From Salvelinus alpinus (taxonomy: Eukaryota; Chordata; Actinopteri; Salmoniformes; Salmonidae), in the NCBI RefSeq assembly GCF_045679555.1, contig NC_092093.1, positions 64,445,575-64,509,574 of the forward strand: a DNA stretch of 64,000 bases, in the 5' to 3' direction. The notes under the pieces were generated by a model. The model made no database searches. It saw only the letters and a program-made list of their open reading frames with translations, and was not told the origin of the DNA. This document shows, one piece after another, positions 24,542-38,622 of the stretch. Numbering within the stretch: the stretch's first letter is position 1; every line of letters begins with the position of its first letter. The position numbers and the translations under genes were made by a program.

Positions 24542-25567
24542 TCAGGCCACAGTGTCACAGGCCGTCTGGTTTGACACTGTGAGGCATCTGAGGTCGACAC
24601 CGATGGCCTCCAGGTCACCATGGAGACGGCTGATGACATCACTTGGCAATGATCGTGTCCGGGAAACAATCCAGGCAAAGTCGACGGAACAGACCAAATA
24701 AATCAATTCACATTCCAATACTTTATTGAGAATCAATGGATTCAACTACAGCAGTCAATTCCAAAATCATATTCCGTTAGAAATTGATAAGGAAGTCTGT
24801 ACAGGAGTAGACCAGAGAGAAACTACTGTAGTCTGTAGAGAGAACCAAGTATGGATCACCTTGTTAACCTAGACACACACAGAGAGACAGGTGAGGTAGG
24901 GGCTAGGGTTGGGGGCTTCAGGGTTGGTTTGGGGCTAGGAGCTAGGTGTGGTTGGGACCGAGACCGGGACCACATCTCACCTTTGAAGAAGATCTGGTTA
25001 TGAGTGTTCATGTTTATGGTTTGACTGACTTCATATAGTCTGTGATGTGTGAGTGTATGTGTTCTATCGCAGAGTAGTGAGTATGTGGCCTGCTGGCACT
25101 TCTCTCTCTCAAATAGAGCAGGCAGCTTCTCTGCCTCATACCACCTGCCCAGGTATTAACACACACCATCTAGAAGTTATTTCAAGTTACTATGACTTTT
25201 TTACTTTGTGTGTGTGTGTGTGATAAATTACCACTGACTGTGTGTGTGTGTGTTAAATTCCATCTCAATTACCACTGTGTGCGTGCGTGCGTCTGCAGTT
25301 ACCTTGGTGACATTGAAGTCCTGTTGAACTGGGGGCGTGGGGCATCTTCCCAGGTGAACGGTCTGAGCATGTGCAACCGATGCGGTAACCAGGACAACAC
25401 ACAGTACCTAGCCACATAAACACATGATCAGACACAAAACACACAGCAATCTCACACATAATGTCAGTGGTAATTGAGATGGAATTGAGACTACTGTGTA
25501 ATTAATACATTATATACACTCTCACATACACATACATAAAGACACACAGTACCTGCAAAGGATGCAT
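24542..25567 (-). pseudogene. apod: apolipoprotein D-like lipocalin gene, probably degenerate
   Basis: Exon 25567-25553 (MHPLQ) and exon 25407-25303 (VLCVVLVTASVAHAQ, then TVHLGRCPTPPVQQDFNVTK) give a signal peptide and the ApoD N-terminus. Exon 25155-24981 gives YLGRWYEAEKLPALFEREKC then QQATYSLL, with the lipocalin GRWYE motif. The terminal region 24859-24542 gives LVLSTDYSSFSLVYSCTDF and, after about 110 bp of foreign-looking sequence with stops, VDFAWIVSRTRSLPSDVISR ... QTACDTVA. Signs of decay: the intron before YLGRW ends in AA instead of AG, the middle barrel strands are replaced by unrelated residues, and the last exon is interrupted. ApoD carries small lipids and is secreted. Either a pseudogene or a fast-diverging duplicate with unusual splicing. 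Confidence 0.8.
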
Positions 25568-25868
25568 ATTTTCTCAGTCAGCAGCCACTCAGCTCTCTTG
25601 GAGAAACGAGATGTTAACATGATCACACAGCGCTCTGCCAAATGTCCATGATCAACATATCTCCAATATCTCATCTGACACATCAGCCTGGTGTAGCAGA
25701 CAATTGTATTATATTAATTTATGTGACAATAAAACATATTATATGCACATATATTACATACACATTCATATATATATATATGGATATTTCAAAATATAAA
25801 GAAGATTTGGCAAATGTTTCTATATATTGTTTAAGATAATTTACTGTACAGGCATATCACATTCCCAG
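25568..25868. other. upstream flank of the apod-like gene
   Basis: AT-rich with short TA runs. No promoter motif that I would defend. Confidence 0.35.
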
Positions 25869-26425
25869 AGTGGGATCTCTGGTAGTTTTAAAGTTATGGC
25901 CCATTTTATACTCCGAGAAATCCCACAATTGGCCCAGCGTCGTCCGGGTTTGGCCGGGGTAGGCCGTCATTGTAAATAAGAATTTATTCTTAACTGGCTT
26001 GCCTAGTTAAATAAAGGTTAAATAAAAAAATTATGAAAAATAGCTCTCCTTTTACTTCATAACACATCCTTCAAATCACCAGCAGAGGGCGACCATTTTT
26101 AAAACATTTCCACATTCCTTCTGTTGGTAACGCTTGCAAATTGGTCATAACTCTAAAAGTAGCAGAGATCCCATCTGTAGGTGGTACAAAGCAAAAATTG
26201 TTTTCACGTGAAGCTTTACCATTTGCTCTGTAATATGAATAGTATATTGATTTCAATACAAATTTTCTTGCATTTATTTATTAATATAACAAAATAGAAA
26301 CATGAATGTTGGCTAATGTTTCAATATATTGTTGATCATAAAATAGCCTACTCTATAGATCTAGAGTGGGATCTCTGCTACTTTTAGAGTTATGACCAAT
26401 TTTTGCTTTGTACCACCTACAGATG
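25869..26425. repeat. set of short units in direct and inverted orientation
   Basis: A unit containing 'tgggatctctgctactttta', 'gagttatgacc' and 'tttgtaccacctacagatg' occurs at 26364-26425 (plus), at 26136-26200 (minus) and partly at 25872-25910 (plus). Within the units the two halves appear in permuted order, as if cut from a tandem array. Confidence 0.65.
25925..26034 (+). mobile_element. 3' part of a tRNA-derived SINE
   Basis: Contains 'cgtcgtccgggtttggccgg' and the tail 'aataagaatttattcttaac' with 'gcctagttaaataaaggt', the salmonid SINE tail shared with RSg-1-type LINEs. The tRNA-like head is missing. Confidence 0.85.
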
Positions 26426-26439
26426 AAACATTATGGAGA

Positions 26440-27938
26440 TTTAAAGGAGTAAGGCCAAAATTTCACAAATATTCAAACTTCAATTAATTATTTCTCAATA
26501 ATGCTTTAAAATATACATGTCAAATATATGTCAACAATCCTTCCTCCAAAGGACCCATCTATGGAATACATTTCGTGAAAATCCCCAAAATCATGGTTTT
26601 CTTATGTTCTAGTTTCGTGAGGAATCGCCCTTATGCATTACATTTAAATCTGGTTCAAGGCAATGGCCACATAAAGGCCTACATGGTTTAAAACCTGTTT
26701 CTCTTCTGAACGAATAAGCTGAAAATGCTGCTCTCCATACTCCCTCCTAGTTCAGGACCTGCGAGCTGTTCAGTAAGAGGTGTGTGTGTGTATATATGTG
26801 TGAATTGAGTTATTGCACATGTGCACTTCACAGATAAGGCGTTCCTAACGAACTGCATGTTGTGTTCATTGATTAATCAGCTCTTTGGACACGACAGGCT
26901 CTATTCTATCTTGGGTTAGTTATACAAATCTTTGACTGAAGTCTGTATGGACATGATACACAGGAAGCCTATGCGTTTTTAATATGTTAACACAACAACA
27001 ATCCGACATGGGTTACACCATATCATGTGAAAATTTTGGCAGTGTTGAGAACAATACTGCACGCTGAGCGTAGAAGCTAGTCTGAAAACTTTAGAAATAT
27101 TTAATAACTTCTAAGTCGTAAAAGAGTGTAAAGTGCTTGGCCAAAATGTATTACTACTGGACTGGTGACTGCTGAGGTGGGTGATCAGTCTAGTGAGTCG
27201 ACAATAATGAAACGGATCACTGATTGGCTAGATGTTGAGTTGCTTGTGCCCAGGGCAGTGGCCCACGGTCGTTTGGTGAGAGAGACAGATGAGTAGAGTT
27301 GAGTAGGTACATGGAACTGGAATAATTAGCTAGTTAAAATAATTTTATTTAATCAACAAAGACTTGAATCGTCCAATAATATATTACATCACTGTTAGCT
27401 AATTGATGGAAACATATTCATTAGATAGCTTGGTTAGGTAGCTAACAGTTTTAGATAGCTCAGGATCGCAAACTGGTTAATGTTTACTAAAGTTAGCTTA
27501 GCTAACTAAGAGAGAAAAATAACAACATTGATATAAAAGTAGCTGAAAACTGAAATTGAACACATTTTCCTAGCTAAAACATCAGTTGTTCGCTTTCAGG
27601 CTGTAGAAAAGGACAGCTAGCTAGCTACTTAGCTTAGCCTTTGGAGGCTTGTCCTTTGTTAGCTACTGTGACGACATCAAGGCGATGTTTATACTATGAC
27701 TTCATAAACGCCCGCTGTACTTATTTGGCATTATTTTTTAAGCTCAGAAATTATGTAGCATTCCAAGTATATAGCTATTAACTTTCCTTTATCTCCAGAC
27801 TTGATTTTATTGCAAATTATACCACTTTACTTTATCAGTGGAGCTGACTAAACAACACTGTCTGAATCCTAGAAATAGTGTGAAGTGTTCTGATTCTCTT
27901 TCAAGGGGGACAGAGATTTCCAGTGGCTTTGAGGGAGA
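26440..27938. other. unassigned region upstream of the KASH-type gene
   Basis: No coding sequence or known repeat found. It contains clusters of 'gttagctagctaac' type words. The promoter and 5' UTR of the next gene should lie within its right half, but I see no clear core element. Confidence 0.4.
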
Positions 27939-30900
27939 ATGCTGCGCAGGACCGTCTCCTTTCCTATTGAGGTAATATCTAGAAGTCTGTAGCTAGAATA
28001 TGTTCATATTCTGCCAACAAATGTTTTTTTTCAATGTCCTTTTTTATTGCTTTGGCAACATTGGGTTATTTCAGTTTAATGTCAATAAAGCTCACCTGAA
28101 TACTGTACTAGTATCCTGCTATTGTTTTGCTTTATAGTAATTTGCTAGCTCTTTGAGAGTTGTGTATGTAGACTGAAAGCCTTTCCTAATGAAGTTGTGG
28201 TTCTAATGTAGGCGAGACAGCTGCAGCAGCTGGGTCTACTGGGCTGTCGCTCCCACGGTGTGACATCATGCTCGGTGCTCGACCTCCCGGCTCTCCTCAA
28301 CGCTCACCATGGGCAACGGCAATGGGAGGATGAACGGTGGGGCTGGTACCAGGGGCATGCCGAGGAAGGCCAATGGGAGGATGAGGGAGAACTAGAGGTC
28401 ACGCCCTCTTCTACTGGTGAGAGTCGACTGGTCGTGCAATCTGCCATTCTCTCTATGGCTCTTGATGTTGCAAACATGCAGCTAGTTGTCAGGTTTATTG
28501 ACACATCAGTGACGTATTGGTAACTCTTGGTCCTTTCTCTCCTCTTTCCTGTCCCCTGTGTAGGTAGCACCAGGGGACCCAGGTGGAGTGATATGTATAC
28601 CAGCTCAGACCAGCTAAGGTGAACACACACACAGTTATGGCTGTAGTAGTCTACATCTATCTGCTCATATCTGTGTGTCCACACTTACATTTAGCTTGTT
28701 CTGTGTCTGTGTGTGTTTAGGTCAGTGGAAGATGATGGCAATGATTATGAAGGTGAGTCTATCTGTTATGGCTGCTCTTTACATCCAATTCAAATCACAT
28801 GGTGTGTGTATTAGGGGAGTTTTTAGCATTTGTGTCTGTAATAATGTTTTGTGTGTGTGTGTTTCAGAGAAGAAGCAAAATGATGAGTTTGTCAGGCTGT
28901 ACGTGTCAGAGGAGGAGAGGATCCTCAACTCTGCAGACCTGTGAGTGCCCCAGACAACTCCCATTGCCTGCCGTAGTGCTGTTGTGATAGCAGAGTGATA
29001 GCAGAGTTGGTGTATTTACTACTTTCTAACGTGTGTTGTAGGAGTGCAGAGGAGAGGAGTGACGTTCTAGCAGAGTTGGTGTATTCCCGAAGCAGACTAA
29101 AGCAATTGAACTCAGAGCTGCAGAGAACAGTGGAGTTAGCCGATGACAACAACACACTGCTACGCACTGAGAACGCTTCACTGCGCAACCAAGTTAAAGG
29201 GTAACAGTAGCAACCATGCAGACACACTGCACTGCACAACCTGGTCAAATGTAACCATCAATCAAAATGTTCATCATTATTTGTGTGTGTTTGTCAGGAT
29301 GAAGCGGTCGATCCATGATGCAGAGCAGCTGATGGATGAGCTGGAGGAGATCCGGAGCTTATCAGCTGAGAAGGACGGCACTACTGGCAACCTGGAGTCC
29401 TACATCAAACAACTGGTGGGTTACCATGAAGTGGTGTAGAGCAATAGTAACTAAGAAACCATATATACGGTTAGGAAGTGCCTAGGAAAGATATAGAGCG
29501 TTGATAAACTGAAGTTGTTTTCATCCCTTGTTCCGGCAGGAGAAAGAGAAGGAGAGTTTGGAAGACCAGATCGAGACCTTTGGCAGTGAGGTATGACGAC
29601 CTCTAAGCATTGACCTTTGACCCTGTTAGAAGAGACAAACTGAACGTTTCACTGGCCAGCCAATATGGATGCATAATAATAATTTGTTGTCCTCAAAACA
29701 TCACTGAACTGTTCTGTTCTATCTCTGTCTCTCTCTGTGTATCTCTCGCTCTCTTTCTCTCCCTCTCTCATCCTTAGATGTCCCGTATTATACCAGATAG
29801 AGCCACTGACAAGAAGAAGATCGCTGACCTCAGCAATGCTCTACAGGCCTTACAGGTAGCACACATACATGCTCGGATATCATCTGATACCACCAGATCA
29901 CAGGAGGGTGATTGATATCCTTCCACCAGATCACAGGGGGGTGATTGATATCCTTCCACCAGATCACAGGGGGGTGATTGATATCCTTTCCACCAGATCA
30001 CAGGGGGATGATTGATATCCTTCCACCAGATCACAGGGGGGTGATTGATATCCTTCCACCAGATCACAGGGGGGTGATTGATACACAGGAGGGTGATTGA
30101 TATCCTTCCACCAGATCACAGGGGGGTGATTGATGTCCTTCCACCAGATCACAGGGGGGTGATTGAGTTCTTCCACCAGATCACAGGGGGGTGATTGATA
30201 TCCTTCCACCAGATCACAGGGGGGTGATTGATATCCTTTCCACCAGATCACAGGGGGGTGATTGATATCCTTCCACCAGATCACAGGGGGGTGATTGATA
30301 TCCTAGGAGGGTGATTGATATCCTTCCACCAGATCACAGGGGGGTGATTGATATCCTTCCACCAGATCACAGGGGGGTGATTGTGTTCCTGGGAGGCCAC
30401 ACGCTTTTGTTCCAGCCCAACTATTAAATGTGTGTGTGTGCGTGTGCGTGTGTGTGTGTGTGTGTGAAACAGCTACGGCTAGAGGAGAGCAGACTCACCC
30501 TGGATCAGAGGTATGAGGTCATACATAAGGTATGTGAACTACATATTGAAAATGTTTACATTTCAAATATGCCCTAAATTCCCAATAAATGTAACAGATG
30601 TTCTTTAGACATGCCACATGGCTTGCCAGTTTAAATTAGGTCCATTGCAGTCTATTAGCTGGCTGGCTAGTGCCCAACATCTCTTTGTGTGTCTCCCCTA
30701 CAGAAGGACTTTGTTATTAAGCAGCTGGAGCAGTCCCTCACAGAGTACTCCTCCATCGCACAGGTACAACACACACACACACACATTTTACATATGCCTG
30801 ATGTAGACCTCACACATCTAACTGATACACACTGTGGGCTTTATGTTGTGTGTTTCTCTGTTCTCAGGATCTGAAGGAGAAGATGAAGGATTTGGAGAGC

Positions 30901-31744
30901 CAAGTGGCAGAGGCCCTAGTGTAACACACAGACACTCAATCATAACATCCCTCACACATCACTCTAATTTTGGCACGTTCTTTGTAATACCCTCTCTTTT
31001 TTGTAATACCCTTTCTCTCTTTCCCCCTGTCTTTCCCTCTCTCTGTCTTTAGTAATGGAGGAGAGGGGCGTTACATGGCGTTAGATGGGACTCTGTCAGC
31101 AGCCACTCAGCGCTCCATCTCTCTAGCGGAGGAAATGGGTCTACTGCCACGTATGATGGTGGGTCGCATACACACAACATATGACCGATCACTCTTTCCA
31201 CATCTTCCCCTAAAGTGCAGAAGTGCTTGTCTGTAGTGTTGTCTTCACGGTTTGGTGATCAGGTAGTACTACAGGACAGTGAGCTTAGGGTTGGGTAGGA
31301 CTTAGCTGGGAGGCAGGCTGCCTTCACACACACTGGGCAGATGCTCTGTTGCGAAATATATGTGTTCACTTCCTATCCCAGGATGAGTCCTCTGATGAGG
31401 AGGTGCAGGAGCAAAGAGATGAGAGGGTAGAGAAAGAGGAGAAGCAGAGGGTGGAGGAGAGGAAAGAAAGAGAGGAGAATGAGAAGAAAGAGGAGGAGGT
31501 CAAGGAGGAGAAACAGCTGTTACAGGAGAAGAGAGGTGTGTGGTCAGATCTGGTGGGAGGTGTCCAGGCAGCAGGAGGTTTCACCCTGGGTTTCCTGGCT
31601 CCTCTGGGTGTGCTGGTCTCCATGGTCCCTGGCTGCTACGACCACTGTACTGGACTCAGCTGCACCGATATCCTCTGGTCTACTGCCAGATACCTCATAC
31701 AGCCATACTGCAATGTGCACCACATAGGCCTTCCTCCTCTGTAA
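27939..31744 (+). CDS. tail-anchored coiled-coil KASH-type nuclear envelope protein (KASH5/CCDC155-like)
   Basis: Fourteen coding exons with consistent GT-AG phases: 27939-27971, 28212-28416, 28564-28618, 28721-28752, 28868-28940, 29042-29200, 29298-29415, 29540-29590, 29778-29855, 30473-30529, 30704-30763, 30868-30920, 31053-31158, 31382-31744. The product is 480 aa. Residues 1-110 are unrecognised. About 125-325 are coiled coil (SELQRTVELADDNNTLLRTE, QLMDELEEIRSLSAEKD), laid out like the dynein-binding coil of KASH5. 361-408 is a Glu/Lys stretch. About 418-443 is one membrane span, followed by a 37-residue tail ending YCNVHHIGLPPL, the place of the SUN-binding KASH peptide. KASH proteins link nuclei or meiotic chromosomes to the cytoskeleton. 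No EF-hands are visible, unlike mammalian KASH5. LRMP/IRAG2 is the alternative family. A poly(A) signal lies at 31882. Confidence 0.8.
29890..30384 (+). repeat. 33 bp minisatellite, about 15 units, in an intron of the KASH-type gene
   Basis: Unit 'accagatcacagggggg' + 'tgattgatatccttcc', with a few shortened units. It fills most of the intron between exons 9 and 10. Confidence 0.95.
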
Positions 31745-31988
31745 CACATACATATATATTTACATATATATACACGCATGCATACCTACCTACATACTAC
31801 CTACACGCACACATTCACAAAAACACACACACACTAATCCTGATCTTCAACCCTCCCAGGCTGCAATGCTGTTGTTAACTAAATAAAACTGAATACTGCA
31901 TCATACATTGACAACTGGTTGTATTTTAATAAAGGGAAACAGTAGAGTTGATTTTACAATGTTTATTTTTTAGCTTTATGAAGATTAG
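31745..31988 (+). other. 3' UTR and flank of the KASH-type gene
   Basis: Contains short 'tacatatata' and 'cacacaca' runs and AATAAA at 31882-31887. Nothing else seen. Confidence 0.6.
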
Positions 31989-32545
31989 TGTCACGGTTCT
32001 CTAAAGTAGAACCCAGAAGCAGACCAGGACAAGGAGAGTAAGACGAAGGTGAGTATTTATTTACAAGTTTAAATGTAGTGATAGAAAAATCCAAGTAGCG
32101 GAGCGGGCAGCGGAGGTGAGTTGATGGAATTGAGTAAGCAGATCCAAGGAAGTAACTGAAGTCACCGACGACCAGGTAGGGATGGGATGAGTGTTCCGGG
32201 TGAATGACTGTAGACAGAAAAAACGGAGGTAAGTTCAAGGCAAGCAAGACGTACAAAACAACAAAACAAACTATCAAACTGGAGGCTGATACGCTGGCAC
32301 AACATACTGTTCATGGCTAACGATCCGGCAGGGAATGGATGTCAGGTCAGCGCTTATGAAGTGGAGGGGTGATGATCAGGACCAGGTGTGCAGATAGCTG
32401 ATGGGATACAAGTGCGGGTACTCAGAGATCCTCCAACTAGCTACGTCGCCCGGCAACCAGACAGGGTGCCTTCCAGGACACCGGAAAAAAACACTCCAGG
32501 ACAGCACACAGGCAAAAACAGACTCAGGAAGCGGGATTCGTGACA
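31989..32545 (-). mobile_element. solo LTR of an LTR retroelement (fossil)
   Basis: A 557 bp sequence with TG...CA ends on either strand. It is flanked by an exact 5 bp target duplication ATTAG (31984-31988 and 32546-32550). An 'aaataaatactcacc' segment on the minus strand suggests a polyadenylation region. No internal region. The intact duplication suggests a fairly young insertion; Gypsy-like by size and ends only. Confidence 0.7.
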
Positions 32546-32629
32546 ATTAGCTAAATTACATTTTAAAGATTGGACTCAATGTTGTTCATGTTTTTGTATT
32601 TTTTTGTTATTTCTCTACATTGTTTTATT

Positions 32630-32880
32630 TATTTTTTATTTAACCTTTATTTATATTTAACTAGGCAAGTCACGTTTAAGAACAAATTCTTACTTAAAAT
32701 GATTGCCTAGCAAAAGGCTTCTGCGTGGATGGGGGCTGGGATTAAAAATATAGGACAAACACACATCACGACAAAAGAGACAACACTACATAAAGAGAGA
32801 CATAAGACGACAACATAGCATGGCAGCGACACAACATGGTAGCAGCACAAAACGGTACAAAGGGCAAGAAAGTAGAGATT
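32630..32880 (-). mobile_element. 3' end of an RSg-1/L2-type LINE
   Basis: The minus strand contains 'gtcgtgatgtgtgtttgtcc', 'aatcccagccc' and the tail 'ttaaacgtgacttgcctag' with ttaaat repeats. It closely resembles the 3' end of the LINE at 61.4-62.0 kb. Confidence 0.8.
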
Positions 32881-33049
32881 GTTTTGTACAGTACTAAATA
32901 AATGCACTGTCACGTTCCTGTTTGAATTGTAAATATGATTTCTATTCAATAAAGAGACATTAAGCAGTTTGTCTTTCCACTTCATATAAACGTTTTAATG
33001 TATATTTTCAAACAACGCGAGATTTGAGCAGTGGATTTGAGTCGTGGTC

Positions 33050-33068
33050 TGACGTCATCCGAAAATGG
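33050..33068 (+). promoter_or_regulatory. mynn: candidate mynn core promoter: CRE followed by YY1-like site
   Basis: A full palindromic CRE TGACGTCA (33050-33057) is followed 5 bp later by AAAATGGC, a YY1-type core, in a TATA-less setting about 1.2 kb before the mynn start codon. A non-coding first exon is likely, with the coding exon using the acceptor ccctgcag at 34218. Inference from motif only. Confidence 0.4.
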
Positions 33069-34217
33069 CTACTTCGTCAAAGGGATTATAAAATACGGTA
33101 TTTTCATTTTACACATTTACATCCGTCTATATGCTTTATTTCTACATTTCATATGTTTTAATGTTATATTTGTCCATGTGGTTACCCTCCTGAATGCCCC
33201 GTCATTTTAAAATTGACTAACTTCGCTAGTTTACCGCGCTCCTCGTCGCATTTCGAAATAAGAGCGCTTTGTTATTAACAGTAATTTATCCGCGAAATCA
33301 ACATTTAAGAGAGATTAAATGGTTTCAAGCTTCATAAACGTTTATCTTAATGTACAATTATAATTATAGCATCAGAATGATTCACAATTAAATTGATATA
33401 TCAGTAATGGTTCAACAGAACGTAGCTGATTTTCGCGGTTAGCTGTAGGGCAGTTAGCCATGGAACTGAGGAACTTTTATTTTCATAATGTTGGCTTAAC
33501 TGTTCGATGAGATGAGTGTTGCGGTTGTAATTGTGTATTAATTTCAATCACTTATTTTTATCCCAACAGAACACCCGATACACACTTTCAACCAAACAAT
33601 AACATTATTATAAAGGGTGAGTACATGTGTATTTATGTAAATGTGTTGTGTATCTTGCGGAGGGAGAGAGAAGTAAAGAACTAGAATGGTAGATGGATAA
33701 GCTATTATTATTTTGGGAGATAAAATATTGACTGTTTAAACAATAATGTTTTGGTAAAAAGATGAGGGCTGGACCTGGAGAAATGTAACCACTCTCAAAA
33801 TCATAGGAATATGGATGCAAGGACTGACCATCCAAGATATCAACATAGTTTTAATCATGTTTTTAGGTTTTACAGTGTTTATTTATATTTACAATGTTTA
33901 CAAACATTGGAGTTAAACAAGCTTATATTTTGGGTCCTGATGAAGTGTGACAGTTGAACTAAGCTCATTAGGCATTTCTAAGTTATATTCTTCAAGAATC
34001 CATGAGGATATATAATTAATTTATACGTCCAGAAATGGATGTAGATTTCCCCTTTAAATACTGTCAGTCTGAGGTTGGCCCTGTCCTAGCCTTTCTAAAA
34101 TATAAACAGCAACAACCTTGCAAGCACACGATCTCCTCTGACATAAAGACCTTTTAGTAAAGGTATTGCACTGTTAGTTAAAAAACAATCCGATTGAAAT
34201 TAATTCCCCTCCCTGCA
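33069..34217 (+). other. mynn 5' intron / UTR region with one dispersed repeat
   Basis: No coding sequence. 33760-34020 carries a copy of the repeat seen at 19215-19395. The rest is unassigned. Confidence 0.5.
33760..34020 (+). repeat. dispersed repeat, second copy
   Basis: Matches 19215-19395 ('cctggagaaatgtaaccact', 'tttacaatgtttacaaacat') and extends further with 'gatgtagatttcccctttaa'. Confidence 0.7.
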
Positions 34218-34248
34218 GTTTGATCCCAGCGTGAACCCGGAAGCAGTA

Positions 34249-37842
<3,594 letters not shown>

Positions 37843-38009
37843 CTCAACCACCTCTGACCCCCTCACCCAGATCCTAACATTACTCTCTCAGGCTTGGAGT
37901 GGATCCACCCTTTTTGAATGGATCAACGGGACCTACAGGATCCAATATGAATCAGCTGTAGTGTCAGATATAGAATTGTGAATAGTGTGGATGTTGACAA
38001 ATCATATAT
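37843..38009 (+). other. mynn 3' UTR start
   Basis: No feature beyond the stop codon at 37840-37842. Confidence 0.5.
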
Positions 38010-38090
38010 GTAATTACATTTACATTTTAGTAATGTAGCAGATGCTCTTATCCAGAGTGACTTACAGTAGTGAGTGCATACATTTTTGTA
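38010..38090 (-). mobile_element. L2-type LINE/SINE tail fragment
   Basis: The plus strand reads 'acatttacattttagtaatg' then 'agatgctcttatccagagtg', the reverse complement of the L2 3' tail seen at 7970-8020. Confidence 0.8.
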
Positions 38091-38435
38091 ATTCACTCCA
38101 TCTTTTCATGAAATGAACTCATTCAGATCTAAACATTTATTTTATTGTATGTGTTAAATGTTTATTACTAGAGGTAATCACTGAGGACCTACCCACAGAA
38201 CAGCCAGGTTCACCATCTCCTGACTTTGCACTTCTCTACACATCCTGAATCGTCCTCTGTTTAATGTTCTGGTTTTAATCCCACGTCTCAGTAACATGAG
38301 GCTTAATGTCTTATGGAATCTAGAGGTAGTATTGAGATGGATGGATATTTATGAAAAGTCAAGGTTTTTAATTCTTTATTGGGAGGAATACATTGTGCTT
38401 TCTCATCCTTTCCACAAAAGTACATTATCATTATA
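38091..38435. other. unassigned stretch
   Basis: Probably mynn 3' UTR or flank. No coding sequence or repeat recognised. Confidence 0.4.
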
Positions 38436-38622
38436 CAGTGCCTTCAGAAAGTATTCACACACCTTGATTTTTCCCCCAAAAATTGGTGTTATAAAGTGGG
38501 ATTAAAATGGATTTAATTGTAATTTTGTGTCAATGATCTACACAACATACTCAGTAATGTCAAATTGGAAGGAACATTCTAAGATGAGTAAAAAAATATA
38601 TATGTGAAAAATACAACACTTA

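Noticed and set aside
24516-24701. Plus-strand frame ATVSQAVWFDTVRHLRSTPM as a terminal exon of a new gene
   Set aside because: It is the antisense of the ApoD-like segment VDFAWIVSRTRSLPSDVISR, which has clear lipocalin similarity on the minus strand.
29774-30284. Minus-strand repeat protein frames (VIWWKDINHPP type)
   Set aside because: Antisense translation of the intronic 33 bp minisatellite; the sense strand carries well-supported exons on both sides.
29880-30390. CRISPR-like array (regularly repeated units)
   Set aside because: Direct tandem repeat with no unique spacers, in a vertebrate intron.
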